Assembly: GCA_019454045.1 (NCBI GenBank)
Contig: SKCR01007573.1
Location: 1 to 64,000 of the forward strand
Direction: 5' to 3'
Origin: Zanthoxylum bungeanum
Taxonomy: Eukaryota; Streptophyta; Magnoliopsida; Sapindales; Rutaceae
DNA length: 64,000 nucleotides
The notes beneath the pieces are model-generated. The model was not told the origin of the DNA. It saw only the letters and a program-made list of their open reading frames with translations, and did not search any database. Shown here one piece after another: positions 35,204-46,920 of this stretch (positions are counted from its first letter, which is position 1; every line of letters begins with the position of its first letter). The position numbers and the translations under genes are program-made.

Positions 35204-37040
35204 ATTACACTTGTGCGCGTTTGTGAGGGCACAATGGCATAGTTCTCATATATTTGGGTATAGGATACTCATGCGAGTGTAATAGGAGGTTGTGTTTTAC
35301 CGATGGTACGGGAAACAGCTTCGCTCTGGATAGACCCCCCGTGGAATCCAATTGGTAGTATGACTATGTGTCTATGGGAGTCTGCAATCAGGGTAGGTGT
35401 ATTTGGTCTTAACCCGAGACTTGAACCGCTAATACATACGACAATCAATATACTTTAGTTGAGGTCGTCCAGGGCTTTAACCGGTTCTGAGTACGCCGAT
35501 GCTGGGTATATTGAGAATCGTAGTGTGTTGGGTGTGATGTCAAGATGGAAGTGTCACTCCAGTCATATGGAGATGATGGTCACGTAGGATACAGAACTTG
35601 TTCTCTTAAATGCTCGAGCTATCGGGATATTATGACAAGGTCATGAATATCTGATTATAGAGACTAGTTACCAGACATCTGATATGTGCTTCGTACGGGG
35701 CAGACACAATTCCAGCCCCAGGCCTAGCACGTGATCATTAGATACTAGACATAAATACGAAATACTTCGGTATACTACGCTTGATATAGATCACATATTC
35801 CTATAAGGATATTTCCGGAGAATTGGGTAGGCATGGCGCTTTGCTAGAAGTCAACCTTGTCTTGTAAATCGGTACAAACGTAGTACGAGGTACTTACGTG
35901 TTCGGATAGTCCGACGACTGTATTTACTGCCAACATATCCGGGGATCTCATGGGTCACTTCCTGAAGATTCATCGATGATGTATGACTCGCACTTTAATT
36001 AATCTGGGATTAATTAGAAGAGAGAGAAAATTAATCTGGGATTAATTGCGGAGATATTTTATCTGGGATAAAATATTAATTAAAGAGAGAGAACGATTAA
36101 TTTGGAATTAATCGATAAAATAATATATTCGATATATTATGTGAAATTGGATTTCAACGCGAAATTAAAATTATATTTTAATTCGGGCGAACGAATTAAT
36201 TTAGAATTAATTCGTTAGCGACGTGAATAGTGATTTCGCTAGGCGTAATCATTTAATTATGACGTGACGGAAAATTTGTTAATTTGGAATTAGCGAACCC
36301 GAGCCCGGGATTATTTTCGAGCGCATTCGCATTTCGAATTCGAGTGCGGCACGCAAGTCAAATCAAACGTCAAATCGCTAGTCACATCAAGCGTCAAATC
36401 AAATGTCACTTTGAGTGATGTGACAATTGGATTGATTGATTTGAATGATTGATGTGAATAGTGATATGGTTGTTAGAAAAGCATTAATAGGCTTTTTGCT
36501 TTTTGACTTTTGGAATATGAAAATGATTTATGTATTTGTTTTGTTTTTGGAAAATAAAATAAATATATAAACTAAAATCATTTTCTCTCTCTCACAACCA
36601 CTCTTACGCATCTCATTCTTCCCTCTCTTTTCTTCTTCTCTTCTCACGGTTTTGAACCGTTTTTCTCCTCAAATTTTCTGGTATGACCGAATCAAAAGGA
36701 GAAGCAAGGAAGATGAAGTTGTGCTAGCACACCTTGGGTTATACATAGGTGATAGGGAAACGAATTTATGAGCATGGAATCGTTTTTGGGGCTTGAAGCT
36801 TGGAGCTTCCATGGAGTCCACCCATGGCCGAATCTTGGAGAGACAAGAAGGACCAAAACCGAGCAGTCCAGCAGCACAAGGAGCTCCATTACCGCGAGTT
36901 TGAGAAGCTTGAAAACTTGTGATTTTTTATGCATCAAATCCGATCATTGTGAGTATATGTTTCCGCCATTATCCTTTGATGTATTCATGCGTTTTCTTGC
37001 TTGATTTTGATGATTCTTGGGACCTTATAAGAACTCAACA
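35204..37040 (+). repeat. 3' LTR of Copia-3, right part
   Basis: It continues from 33263 and aligns with 25354-27215, ending AACTCAACA. One 24-base repeat unit is missing relative to the 5' LTR. Confidence 0.95.
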
Positions 37041-37352
37041 GGAAGACTAGTGGGCGTGTGGCTTAGGGTGATTTGGGCGTGAGTTGCTTTGACTTGGTGG
37101 GCTTGGGTGTTTGGTTTGTTGTATGTGTGGGCTTGGTGTGTGTCTTGCGGGGGTTTGGGCTAAGGATGTGTTTTAAAACGGAGGTCCAACAAGCGAACCC
37201 GCAGCTACTCCAGCGAATTAAATCCAACAATGAGTCAGTTCTTGACTCTTCCCTTCCGACGTCCGTTTCCCGCGGCTTCCATAATCTAAAGAGGTAGTGT
37301 CTTCATACGAGACTCATCATCGGGACTTATATGCAAAAATACAGTGCCTACA
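37041..37352 (+). repeat. TGTAG-family LTR, right part
   Basis: This is the continuation of 22923-25091 after Copia-3. It shares GTCCGTTTCCCGCG, AGACTCATCAT and the end TGCCTACA with 35000-35198. The sequence changes abruptly to a copia LTR at 37353. Confidence 0.85.
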
Positions 37353-38670
37353 ATATGACTAGGTCATGTTTATTCTATTATAGAGACTAGTTACCAGAGA
37401 TCTGATATGTGCTTCGTACGGGGCAGACACAATTCCAGCCCCAGGCCTAGCACGTGACATCCGATACTGGATCGCAATACGTTATACTACGTATACTACG
37501 CCTGATATAGATTACATATTCCTTTAAGAATATTTCTGGAGAATTGGGAAGGCACGGTATTTTGCTAGAAGCCAACCATTTCTTGTAAATTGGTAAAAAC
37601 GTAGTACTAGGTACGTACGTGTTCGGATAGTCCGACGACCGGATTTACTACCAACATATCCAGGGATCTCATGGGTCGCTTCCCGAAGATTCACCGATGA
37701 CGTATGACTCGAAATTATTAATCTTGGGTTAATTAGAAGAGATAGAAAATTAATCTAGGATTAATTACGGAGAATTTTATCTAGGATAAAATTCATAAAA
37801 GAGATAGAACGATTATTTGGAATTAATCGATAAAATAATATATTCGATATTTAAACGAAATTGGATTTCGACGCGGAATTAAAATTGGATTTTAATTCAG
37901 GCGAATAAGTTAATTTAGAATTAATTCGCTAGCAACGTGAATAGTAATTTGCTAGGCATAATTATTTAATTAAATTTGATTTAATTACGTCGCAACGGAA
38001 AATTCTTTAATTCGGAATTATCGAACCCAAGCCCGGGAGTGTTTGCGGGCCCACTCAGATTTCGAATCAAGTAGGGCCCACAAGTCACATCACGCGTCAC
38101 ATCATTAGTCATTCAAGTGATGGAGGTCTTGTCACCATTTTAGTGATTGACACATTGTCATCTTTGATTGATGGAAGTGGTTGAAGACTTTAAAGTCTTG
38201 TACCAATTTTGAATTTGGTAATTGATACTAGATTTTTGAAATCTAAAAATGCAATACACTTCATCTAATCTATCTCTCTCTCTCAAGGTTTTACAACCAT
38301 TTTTTTCTCTCCTCTCCCTCACGGCTTTGAAGCCAATTTTTCTCTCTATTTCTCTCATTGGCCGAGAGATATAAGAAAGAAGAAGATTTGTTGCAAATCT
38401 TCAAGAGTGCTAGCACACCAAAGGAGTCTTACAAAGGTGATAGGGAAACCCATTCATGAGCTTGGAATCTCAAATCAAAGCTTGGAGCTTGAAGACCACA
38501 CATGGGGACCTTAGCCGAAATATCAACAAGGAGGAAAAGCTTGGAGCAGAATTTTTGTTGTCTTCGCATCGCAAAAGCCGATCAAAGTGAGTATTTCCGC
38601 TACTTTACTTTGTTGTATTCACACGTTTATATGCTTAATTAGATCTTGGTTTGACCTAGAAAACCCAACA
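37353..38670 (+). repeat. Partial copia LTR (3' part), Copia-2-like
   Basis: It begins mid-LTR (ATATGACTAGGTCATG) and ends TTTGACCTAGAAAACCCAACA. That end equals the end of the Copia-2 LTR in the opposite orientation, while the body resembles both Copia-2 and Copia-3. The first roughly 600 bases of the LTR are missing at the junction with the TGTAG-family LTR. It sits inside the RNase H part of Copia-4. Confidence 0.8.
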
Positions 38671-38931
38671 ATAATACCATTAATCAATTACACTTTATTG
38701 GAGTTATTTCGATTGACTAAGTAAAGTCAAATGATAACATTACAGATCCGCTTACCAAATTATTAACAGAGAGTTAGTCATGAAATCATCAAGGGGAATG
38801 TGACTAAAACCTTTAAAATAGTAGATCAATAAGAAGGAAAACCCAACCTAGCTGACTGGAGATCCCAAGACATAGGTTCAAAGGGACAACCTAATTGTAA
38901 AGACATGTCAGATCACTATAAGGGGTGACTC
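38671..38931 (+). pseudogene. Copia-4: end of RNase H and 3' region
   Basis: Plus-strand text reads VKSNDNITDPLTKL at about 38715-38765, the usual end of copia RNase H, followed by a 3' region shared with the element at 1473-2320. It is split by the insertion 38932-46130 (duplication GACTC, 38927-38931) and continues at 46136. All upstream coding is missing. Confidence 0.8.
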
Positions 38932-40462
38932 TGTAACATCCCTTATCCGGGAGATGTTACTGGCAAGGAATAGGCCGTACTGTCCCGCTTAACCACTGAC
39001 TTTTTAAATGTGAACAACACTGATACTCTTTTTGAGTCCAAAAGCTTATGTATGGGAATGTTGCCCAAAATTGGAAACCTAATAGACAAGTTCAACATTA
39101 ATAACCGTATGCTTAATAACACTCGCTTTTATAACTTTATTAATATACATTTTAACTTATACAACGACCAACACATATTAATGACCGATATATGATTCTC
39201 TCTAACTCTAACTGGGATCTCTCTCCCTCTCTCTCTGACTTGACCTAGTGGACTCCATATCCTAATGACTGCCATCAGTATCCATCCTCCAAAACTCGTC
39301 CTCCATAAACCTACAAAATAAAACACTGAGAGTGGGGGTTAGATCGTTTGAACGATCTAAGCGAGTGGACGGTTTTAAAATGAAAACTGAAATACTTTAT
39401 GAAAATTCATATTTTAGTAATCCAATCGGATCTTTTCTGAAAACATTGCTTTCCTGAAAGTAGTCATCTTTCTAGAAAACCTTTGTGAAAATATTTTCTG
39501 AAAGTCTCTTATAAAGCTGTTATTTCTGAAAACTTTATTTCTATAAAACTTTCTCTATAAAACTATCTCTTTTGAAAGTCTGTCTTTGAAAACTATTTCC
39601 AAAAATATCTGTTTCTGAAATTTCTCTGAAAAACCTAACGCATGAGGGAGTTACGTATCGACGTCTCCCCATACGCCTAACTACATCTAGGAGTGTAAAT
39701 CCTTGATATTGAGGCGTTAAGTATCGTTGTCCCCCAAAGCATGCCACTACTTGTCCCTGAACCAGAGTCAATAGTGCGAATCTATGCTACTACTTGACCC
39801 AGAAATTAGGATCTATGGGCATTTGCCATCCCTAGTCCCGAACTAAGATCTGGGGGTGTTACGTATCGTCGTTCCCCCAGTCCTCTACATGTGCACATGT
39901 CATCCGAAAATTCCATAAGTCAGGGCTAAGGTGGGTTTTTTTCCCATGCCTCCAAAAATCACAAAACTCAAGCTATGTAAATCAAATCATTCTAAAACAT
40001 GCTTTTTTTTTAAATTACTGAAAGTAAGATCTGGCTAACGCCCTAAGTGCTTAAAAAGTAAGTCTGGCACCAAAACATATAAGTAAAATAAACATTCAAA
40101 AGAAGGTCATCTCACTGGTTTAGAATCTGGCTGGCATTTTTTACTCTGCCACAGGAAATTACGGTTCAAGCGATTATCTATAATTGATAAACTAAATTAG
40201 AAAATGGACTGAGAAACATACTACGGAATCAGGCTAAATTTATCTCTTTAAATGCTTGCCATCATTTCCATACATATCATGTGTACACCATGATGTATTG
40301 TATTTATACGAGTTGGTACAAGACCCTTAGGGTGGCCTCTAACACGCTAAGGTTAAACTGAGATGAATAAAATTATTTTGGGGAAATTATGCCCTCGCTC
40401 ACGATGCAGGACCTTGCGTGTCGCGACGCGCACAATTCCAGAAACGCATGCATAAAATTTTC
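38932..40462 (-). repeat. 3' LTR of the LARD-like element, truncated
   Basis: It aligns with 43526-45090 of the right LTR: TGTAACATCC, the CTGAAAAC-rich stretch at 39430-39640 and the GTCGCGACGCG word near 40420. It departs from the partner at about 40463; the equivalent of 45091-46130 is deleted. Confidence 0.85.
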
Positions 40463-40489
40463 CACTCTATTAGCAATCTCTAAAAGAAC

Positions 40490-41189
40490 ACTTAGAACTC
40501 ACTTCTAAAGTGTACCGTGGGCCCATGTCTTTTATCTGATTGCTAATCATATATGGACTATGTATGCTCTGTACACATAACTGACGAATCTTATCACGAC
40601 ACACACATGACACCCTGAGGATCTGTCCGCACCCAAAGAACAGACGGAGGTCTGATCTGAATAGATCGGTGACGTGACTACCATCTAAGTGTGGAAGATG
40701 TCTCATGTGCCCACAGTGGTATCTCAAGTCGAAGAATCACAAATGCTACTCAACCCGAGACGATTCTTATTGACGTTGGTGTACCATCCATTAAGAATCT
40801 TCGGTGAGTTGTTCAGTGTTTATCCGCTATAAACACCTACACATCTATACGAGTCTCCAAGACTCATGGTTCATTGAAAAACCATTGGAATCATATATTC
40901 CAGTATATGACATGTACCAGTTTCAATAGGTTTACTTTACTGACCAAGTTGTGTAAACCTGGACCAGGAACAGTCTGATAATGACAACGTCATGATACAA
41001 CTCAATGTCAGTTGCGACGCTTTTACAACTGCATCATGACTAATCATTCTAAGGTCGATTACGTCTTTACCATATAAAGAGATATATTATATTATAGAAA
41101 CTGCTTATTTTATTTATAATAAAATGTTTACAATAGTATTTACAAAGAAATACAATGGGGAATTAGCGCTCTGAGCACCAACCCCAACA
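40490..41189 (-). repeat. LTR fragment related to the solo LTR at 49742-52274
   Basis: The end GAGCACCAACCCCAACA at 41189 and the body (GCGGAGGTCTGAT-type text, GGTATCTCAAGTCGAAG, CGACGTTGGTGTACCATC-type text) match 51570-52274. Only about 700 bases of a roughly 2.5 kb LTR are present. AGAAC occurs on both sides (40485-40489 and 41190-41194), which may be a duplication, but the left edge lacks a TG end. Confidence 0.75.
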
Positions 41190-43503
41190 AGAACTCTCAT
41201 ATCTACATATCTGGTGTTAACTCCATGACTTAGGTTCTTCTGCTAAAAACCACATGAATTATCTCCTTTAACTTTACTCATAATTTCTCTCTAGCTATTA
41301 GTTATACTACTTCTTACTGAGAACCTCCATAAGGCTCATGCTCTCTTAAACTCCTACTATACTCTCACTATTATTCTTCCTTTCTAAGTTTTACTCTGTT
41401 ATTTGACTTTCCTCCTTATCTTGGTTTCTTGAATCTCTTAAGTCCTCACTTCCTTGGAAACTCCATATTTTAACACATGTTATGGCATCGCCACCAATCA
41501 TTTGGTTTAGGTACTATGCTTTTACTAATCCTATATAAGTTGGGTGTCTAAGTTATGGGAACTCTATATAAGTCGGGTATCTTACTTTTGCATTGCTATG
41601 TGTTGCTTACTCTGATTCCTTACTCTTTCGGAGCTTTACTTATTGGATAGTCTCCGTTCTAATGTTCATTTATCTTGATATCTCGTAATTTACCTATCTT
41701 ATCCCACTCAATTTCTTACTTATTCAAATCTTTGCTGAGCTCTAAATTAAGGGGTATACACATACTTCCCACTTCTGGTTGGGTTTCTATATACTTAGTA
41801 GAGTATAGGTTACTGAAAGGAAAAATTTTCATTCGCTCTGTCAGAACCTGAATCGACTACTTTATGTCTTAGGGTTCCACAACTTTTATCATCCATTTTT
41901 GTGGCCTCCTTTACGTTGTTGTCTTTACGCTATGCTACTTATATCACCATCAGTACTGAATTTTCTTGTCACTTTCTATTCCCTTCTTACTAATTTCATA
42001 TTCCATCTCTTGGTTCTAAACCATGCTACTGAGACTAGTGGTAGTTCGTTCTTCTGCTGCTTTCTAGATAAACCATGCTACTGAAACTATTGGTGGTTTG
42101 TTCTTCTGGCTGTTTTCTAGATTTCTACTATCTCTACTCTAGCTATAAGCCACAAATTTGCTATCTAACCTCTTGTCTGCATTGGTACTCTTTGTTAAAT
42201 CCTGAGTCTCTCCTATCTCATAAGTCTGTCCTTTTGAACTTATGTGGGCTTCTACTGGTGTTGATATGATCTATGGATTTCTTCCTACTACTGGGATCTT
42301 GCCAACTTTTACTTGTGTCAGATTCTTTCTCTTTTACCCTTAAAACCTCATTGGTTCCTTTCTGGATAAACCACTTCTCGAGATCTGATGTCTTTGTCTC
42401 AAAATATAATATTACGGGTAATGGGCTTTCTTTACGGTTACCTTTATCTAAGTTGGTAGAGAATATGGAAGGAATCCACATATCACTAGATATCGGCCTC
42501 TTTGTCATGATACTCTGTATCCTGATAGGGTCTATTATTCATGCGAAATAAATATGAGATTGGCTCCATCGGGGAAGCTTCCTTAACTGGTATAACTGAG
42601 TGGTGAAAATCTAGATAGGTCAGGGTTTTTTCTATCGGATTTTTAGGTTTAAACAACTAAGCATTTCCACTAATGACCTCCATTTATCTGCTTACGGGCC
42701 TGAATTTGAAAATATGGAATTCTATAAATCCTTTTTGGCATCTCATATCCATTGGAACTACCATATCTATTTCTGGTTTCTTTCCTCTCTTATTCTTTTT
42801 ACTATTTTTTGCTATTCGGAGTACTTGCTATCTATACGGGATATTCATAGTCTATAGGTTTATCTTGAAGGAACTTCCTAAGGAATGAAGGATTCTTATA
42901 GAAGAGAAGAAACCTTATATAGATCTATTTGGCATTCTTACCTTTACTCAGGCTTACTATATTCCTTTTACTGCTATAGGTTCTAGCATTCTCTTTATCC
43001 TCTATTTCTGTATCTTTTCCACTTACTGTCTTTAGTTACTTGAACATCTATATATTTTTCCTTTTTTTTTCTTTATAGCTTTCTTTTTTCTCTTCCTACT
43101 TTCCTAGGTGGGTATCCTTAGAACTTTACTATTTCATTCTGCCTCTTTACTTTTCTCTCTTTGACTGTTTAAGCATCTATGCATCTTTTCTTTCTTTCTT
43201 ATAGCTTTCTATTCCCACTCTATTAAGTAATTATTCTTAGTACTTGTATTTTCTAGATTCATAGCTTAATTTAATTTTATAATAAGAATTCTGAATAATC
43301 ATGGAATGATTCGTAACTAGAGCAAGAATTAGAGTTACTTATTGGGAAGCAACTCAGGTAGCCTTGGGAATGCTTACTAACTTGTCTTATGGAGCTTGAG
43401 GACGTACTCGAGGATTGGATACTGGAGAGATATTGCCTTATATACTAGTATCTCGAGCATACTACATATACAAGACCCCAGCACTGCAGTCACTGACTCC
43501 CTA
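41190..43503 (-). other. Internal region of the LARD-like element, no coding recognised
   Basis: The sequence is strongly T/C-rich on the plus strand, with many CTTTCT/TTCTC words. Open frames up to about 96 residues occur on both strands (for example 42218-42508 minus), but none shows a gag, protease, integrase or RT motif. I see nothing else definable here. Confidence 0.6.
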
Positions 43504-43521
43504 GACCATGTTCCAATACCA
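43504..43521 (-). other. Primer-binding site of the LARD-like element
   Basis: On the minus strand the text is TGGTATTGGAACATGGTC, close to the iMet-type site TGGTATCAGAGCCATGGT. It lies four bases from the LTR end and sets the element orientation. Confidence 0.65.
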
Positions 43522-43525
43522 TCTT

Positions 43526-46130
43526 TGTAACATCCCCGATCCGGGAGATGTTACTGGCAGGGAATAGGTTGTACTGTCCCCCTAAGCCACTGACTTTTTA
43601 ACTGTGAACAACACTGATACTCTTTCTCAATCCAAAATCTTATGTATGGGACCGTTGCCCAATATTGGCAACATGATATACAAGTTCAACATTAATAACT
43701 TTATACTTAATAACACTCGCTTTTATAACTTTATTAATATACATTTTAACTTATACAACGACCAACACAATACTAATGACTGATACATGACTTCTCTCTG
43801 ACTCTAACTAGGCTCTCTCTCTCTGACTTGACCCGATTGACTCCATACCCTAATGACTGCCATCAGTATCCATCCTCCCGAGCTCGTCCTCCATGAACCT
43901 ACAAAACAAAACACTGAGAGTGTTGAGGGTTAGATCTTTTGAACGATCTAAGTGAGTGGATGGTTTTAAAATGAAAACTAAAATACTTTATGAAAATTCA
44001 AATTTTAGTAATCAAATCGGATCTTTTCTGAAAACTTTGCTTTCCTGAAAGCAATCTTCTTTCTAGAAAACCTTTATGAAAATATTTTCTAAAAGTCTCT
44101 TATAAAGCTCTTAATGTCTCTTATAAAGCTGTTATTTCTGAAAACTTTATTTCTAGAAAACTTTCTCTGTAAAACTATCTCTTTTGAAATTATATCTCTG
44201 AAAACTATTTCTGAAATATATGTTTCTGAAAACTGTCTCTGAAAAATCTGACGAATGGGGGCTTTAGGTATCGTCGTCCCTCATACACCTAAGTAGAGCC
44301 AGGGGTGCAAGTACATGACATTGGACTTTACGTATCACCGTCCCCAAAACATGCCATTACATATCCCTGAACTAGAGTCAAGAGTGCGAATCCATGCTAC
44401 TATTTGACCCTGAAACTAGGATCTAGGGGCATCTGTCATCCCTAGTCCAGAACTAGGATCTGGGGGCGTTACGTATCACAGTCCTTCCAGTCCTCTACAT
44501 GTGCACATGTCATCCGTCAATTCCATAAGTCAGAGCTGAGGTGAGTTTTTCCCCCATGCCTCCAAAAATCACAAAACTCAAGCTATGTAAATCAAATCTT
44601 TCTTAAACTGTTTTTTCTTAAAATAAATGAAAGTAAGATCTGGCTAATGCCCTAAGTGCTTAAAAAGTAAGTCTGGCATAAAAACATATAAGTAAAATAA
44701 ACTTTGAAAAGAAAGGTCCACTCACTGGTTTAGAATCTGGTTGGCATTGTTTACTCTGGCGAAGGAAATTACGGTTCATGCGATGATCTATAATTGATAA
44801 ACTAAATTAGAAAATAAAATGTGATAATCTATAATTGATAAACTAAATTAGAAAATGGACTGAGAAACATACTACGAAATCAGGCTAAATTTATCTATTT
44901 AAATGTTTGCCATCATTTCCATGCATATCATGCGTACACCACGATGTAATGTATTTATACGAGTTGGTATGAGACCCTTAGGGTTGCCTCTAACACGCTA
45001 AGGTGAAACTGTGATGAATAAAAATTATTTTGGGGAAAGTCTGTCCTCGCGTCGTGAAGCGTACAATTCCAGAAACACATGCATAAAATTTTCCAGTTCG
45101 CATCGCGATGCTAGTCTTTGCGCGTCTCAACGCGAACAATCCATAAATGAATCTATAAAAATCCCCAGTGCGCGTCGCGACGCGGACCCCTTGCGCGTGG
45201 CGACGCAGATCTATTTTTCAGGTTTACAACATTTACTTCTCATCATCTAGCATAACTAACACACAATCCATCTCATTTAAACTTTATCTTCACATATTTA
45301 ACACCAATTTATCATCCTCGATCATTCTTTAATCTCATTATTCTTACTCTTAGCTAAATCCTTAAGATTTAAAAACTTGGATACTTAATTCTACAACCAA
45401 TTTCTTTACTTATAAATCACCAAAATACAATCCCTAACATGCCAATAGCCCTATTCTATCATCATACTTTCAAAATCCAACAAACCAAGTTTTGGGTCAA
45501 GTTTCTTTACCTTCTTCTTCTTGATTTTCTTCACTTTCCAAGATCTCAATTGTTGCCAACCTTCCTCTTAACTCATGTAGATTTGATCTTTGTTTCTCTT
45601 CTTTGCTTCTTCTTCTTCCTTCTTCTCTCTTTTCTTTCTTTTTTCTCTCTTTATCCTCCCTCACGTTTTTCTCTCTTTCTCTATAAATTAGGGATGCTCA
45701 AATAGTCCCCTTTTTATACTAGGGGCTATTTGTAATTTGAATTAATGAAGAAAAGTTTGGAAAAAATTGAGAAAATTCGAGATTTTTCTAGATGGGTTTG
45801 CGACACTATTCACCCAGAATGTGACCTGCATTTTTGACCTAATTATGATTCTAATTTGGAAAAATATTCAACGTGAAAGTTGTAGGTCTCGATCTTAGCT
45901 TTCCAACGATATAAAATTCATAAAAATCGAAGTTTATATGAGAAAGTTACTGCCCAAATACTCTGGGATGTCCGGAGTATAACATCGTACCATCTAGTAT
46001 CATAATTTTGAGGAGTTTACTGATTATTCCCAAAGTCATCTTAGGAGTGTATATGTGTCCAACCATAATTTTATATTATGTAATTACCCATCTTACAGCA
46101 TAAAATTAATTGAGATTCTCGGACGTTACC
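43526..46130 (-). repeat. 5' LTR of the LARD-like element
   Basis: About 2605 bases, TGTAACATCC to GACGTTACC in plus-strand text (rightmost base C where A is expected). It contains CTGAAAAC-type short repeats (about 44025-44250), a series of GC-rich palindromes (45050-45215) and a pyrimidine-rich stretch with TATAAATTAGG near 45682. Confidence 0.85.
45050..45215. repeat. Series of GC-rich palindromes in the LTR
   Basis: A perfect 14-base palindrome CGCGTCGCGACGCG lies at 45171-45184 and a perfect 12-base one, GCATCGCGATGC, near 45110-45121. Imperfect forms (GCGTCGTGAAGC, GCGCGTCTCAACGCG, CGCGTGGCGACGC) lie around them. Spacing is about 30 to 60 bases. The flanking AT content makes them stand out. 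Function unknown. Confidence 0.7.
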
Positions 46131-46135
46131 GACTC

Positions 46136-46597
46136 TCATTTGGGGAGGATGTAGGATGAACTATGTTATTAATGTTTCTTATGTTTTGGGAATCTAACTG
46201 GAGTAATGTGGATTTCTCTCAGATTAAGAAAACACCTATGTGAGAAAGAAGTGAGGTCATTTCAAATGGAATTATAAGGTTTTCAATTCTTAGAAACTCT
46301 TGCAGAACCAGACAGATGTTCATGACAAAAACATAACTGAGAGAACTCAATTGTGTTAGGAAAGATACTTGTGTTTAGTGTATCATCGTTTACACAGAAG
46401 ACATAACAGTTCAAAGACATCACGTCTACTGGTCAGTCAATAAAATAAATATATTTCACAAGGAAATGTTCAAAGATTGAGATCTACCTATCCTATGCAA
46501 GTTTTGATCTGTCGAACTTGATCATTGATGTGAAAAAAATTATTGTCAAAACATATTATTTTATGTTTTTCGGCTAAATTTCATTCATGTGAGGGAT
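46136..46597 (+). other. Copia-4 3' untranslated region and polypurine tract
   Basis: It continues the Copia-4 text interrupted at 38931 (GGGGTGACTC joined to TCATTTGGGGAGG). It ends in TGTGAGGGAT directly before an LTR start at 46598, a good polypurine tract. No coding. Confidence 0.7.
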
Positions 46598-46920
46598 TGT
46601 TGGAAAATTAGCTTTATAATAATAGCATTGTTGGATATTTTGAGGCATAATTTTAAGTGAGACCCACTTGTGGAGATGATGAGATCATGAGCAATTCGGA
46701 TTCTCTTCCGTGAGTACTTCAAAATGGTATATAGATACGCTCAAAATGATGCTTGGGTAAATGAGACTTTGTCTTACAAAATGCACCCATTTAGAAGGGA
46801 AAATAAAGGAAATGAAGGCTATCCCACATCTAAAATCTAATTAAGCTTAGAAGAGCTTATATATAGATGTGAGATTATGGGTTGGTAAGAACCTAATAGA
46901 GGCTCTCTCTACACGCGCGC
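46598..46920 (+). repeat. 3' LTR of Copia-4 (right edge uncertain)
   Basis: It starts TGTTGGAAAATTAGC after the polypurine tract. A TATA box TATATATAG lies at 46858-46866. The right edge cannot be fixed because the partner LTR is absent; text resembling the other LTR families stops by about 46920. Confidence 0.6.
46858..46866 (+). promoter_or_regulatory. TATA box in the Copia-4 LTR
   Basis: TATATATAG follows CTTAGAAGAGCT and lies about 260 bases into the LTR. A promoter role is inferred. It lies about 950 bases upstream of the SAUR-like gene and points towards it. Confidence 0.4.

Larger units (their letters stand above)
25092..37040 (+). mobile_element. Copia-3: Ty1/copia retrotransposon with decayed internal part
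   Basis: 5' LTR 25092-27215, primer site, 2.2 kb leader, degraded gag-pol, polypurine tract, and 3' LTR 33002-33263 plus 35204-37040 (split by a solo LTR). The flanks AGGAG and GGAAG are an imperfect five-base match. The LTRs are about 97 to 98 percent alike by eye, while the coding part has no long reading frame. It is inserted in the TGTAG-family LTR that began at 22923. Confidence 0.9.
38932..46130 (-). mobile_element. Large non-coding LTR retrotransposon (LARD-like)
   Basis: The ends are TGTAACATCC (38932) and GACGTTACC (46130), flanked by GACTC on both sides (38927-38931 and 46131-46135). The right LTR (43526-46130) is complete at about 2.6 kb; the left one is cut at about 40462. A primer site lies at 43504-43521 on the minus strand, so the element is on the minus strand. 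The internal part has no gag or pol I can recognise. This fits a large retrotransposon derivative mobilised by other elements, or an element with coding lost by deletion. Confidence 0.8.

Noticed and set aside
40485..41194. AGAAC on both sides of the LTR fragment as a target duplication
   Set aside because: The left edge has no TG-type LTR end and the fragment is truncated, so a five-base match may be chance; mentioned only as possible.
42218..42551. Overlapping open frames of 92-96 residues on both strands
   Set aside because: No gag or pol motif; composition follows the T/C-rich internal region of the LARD-like element.
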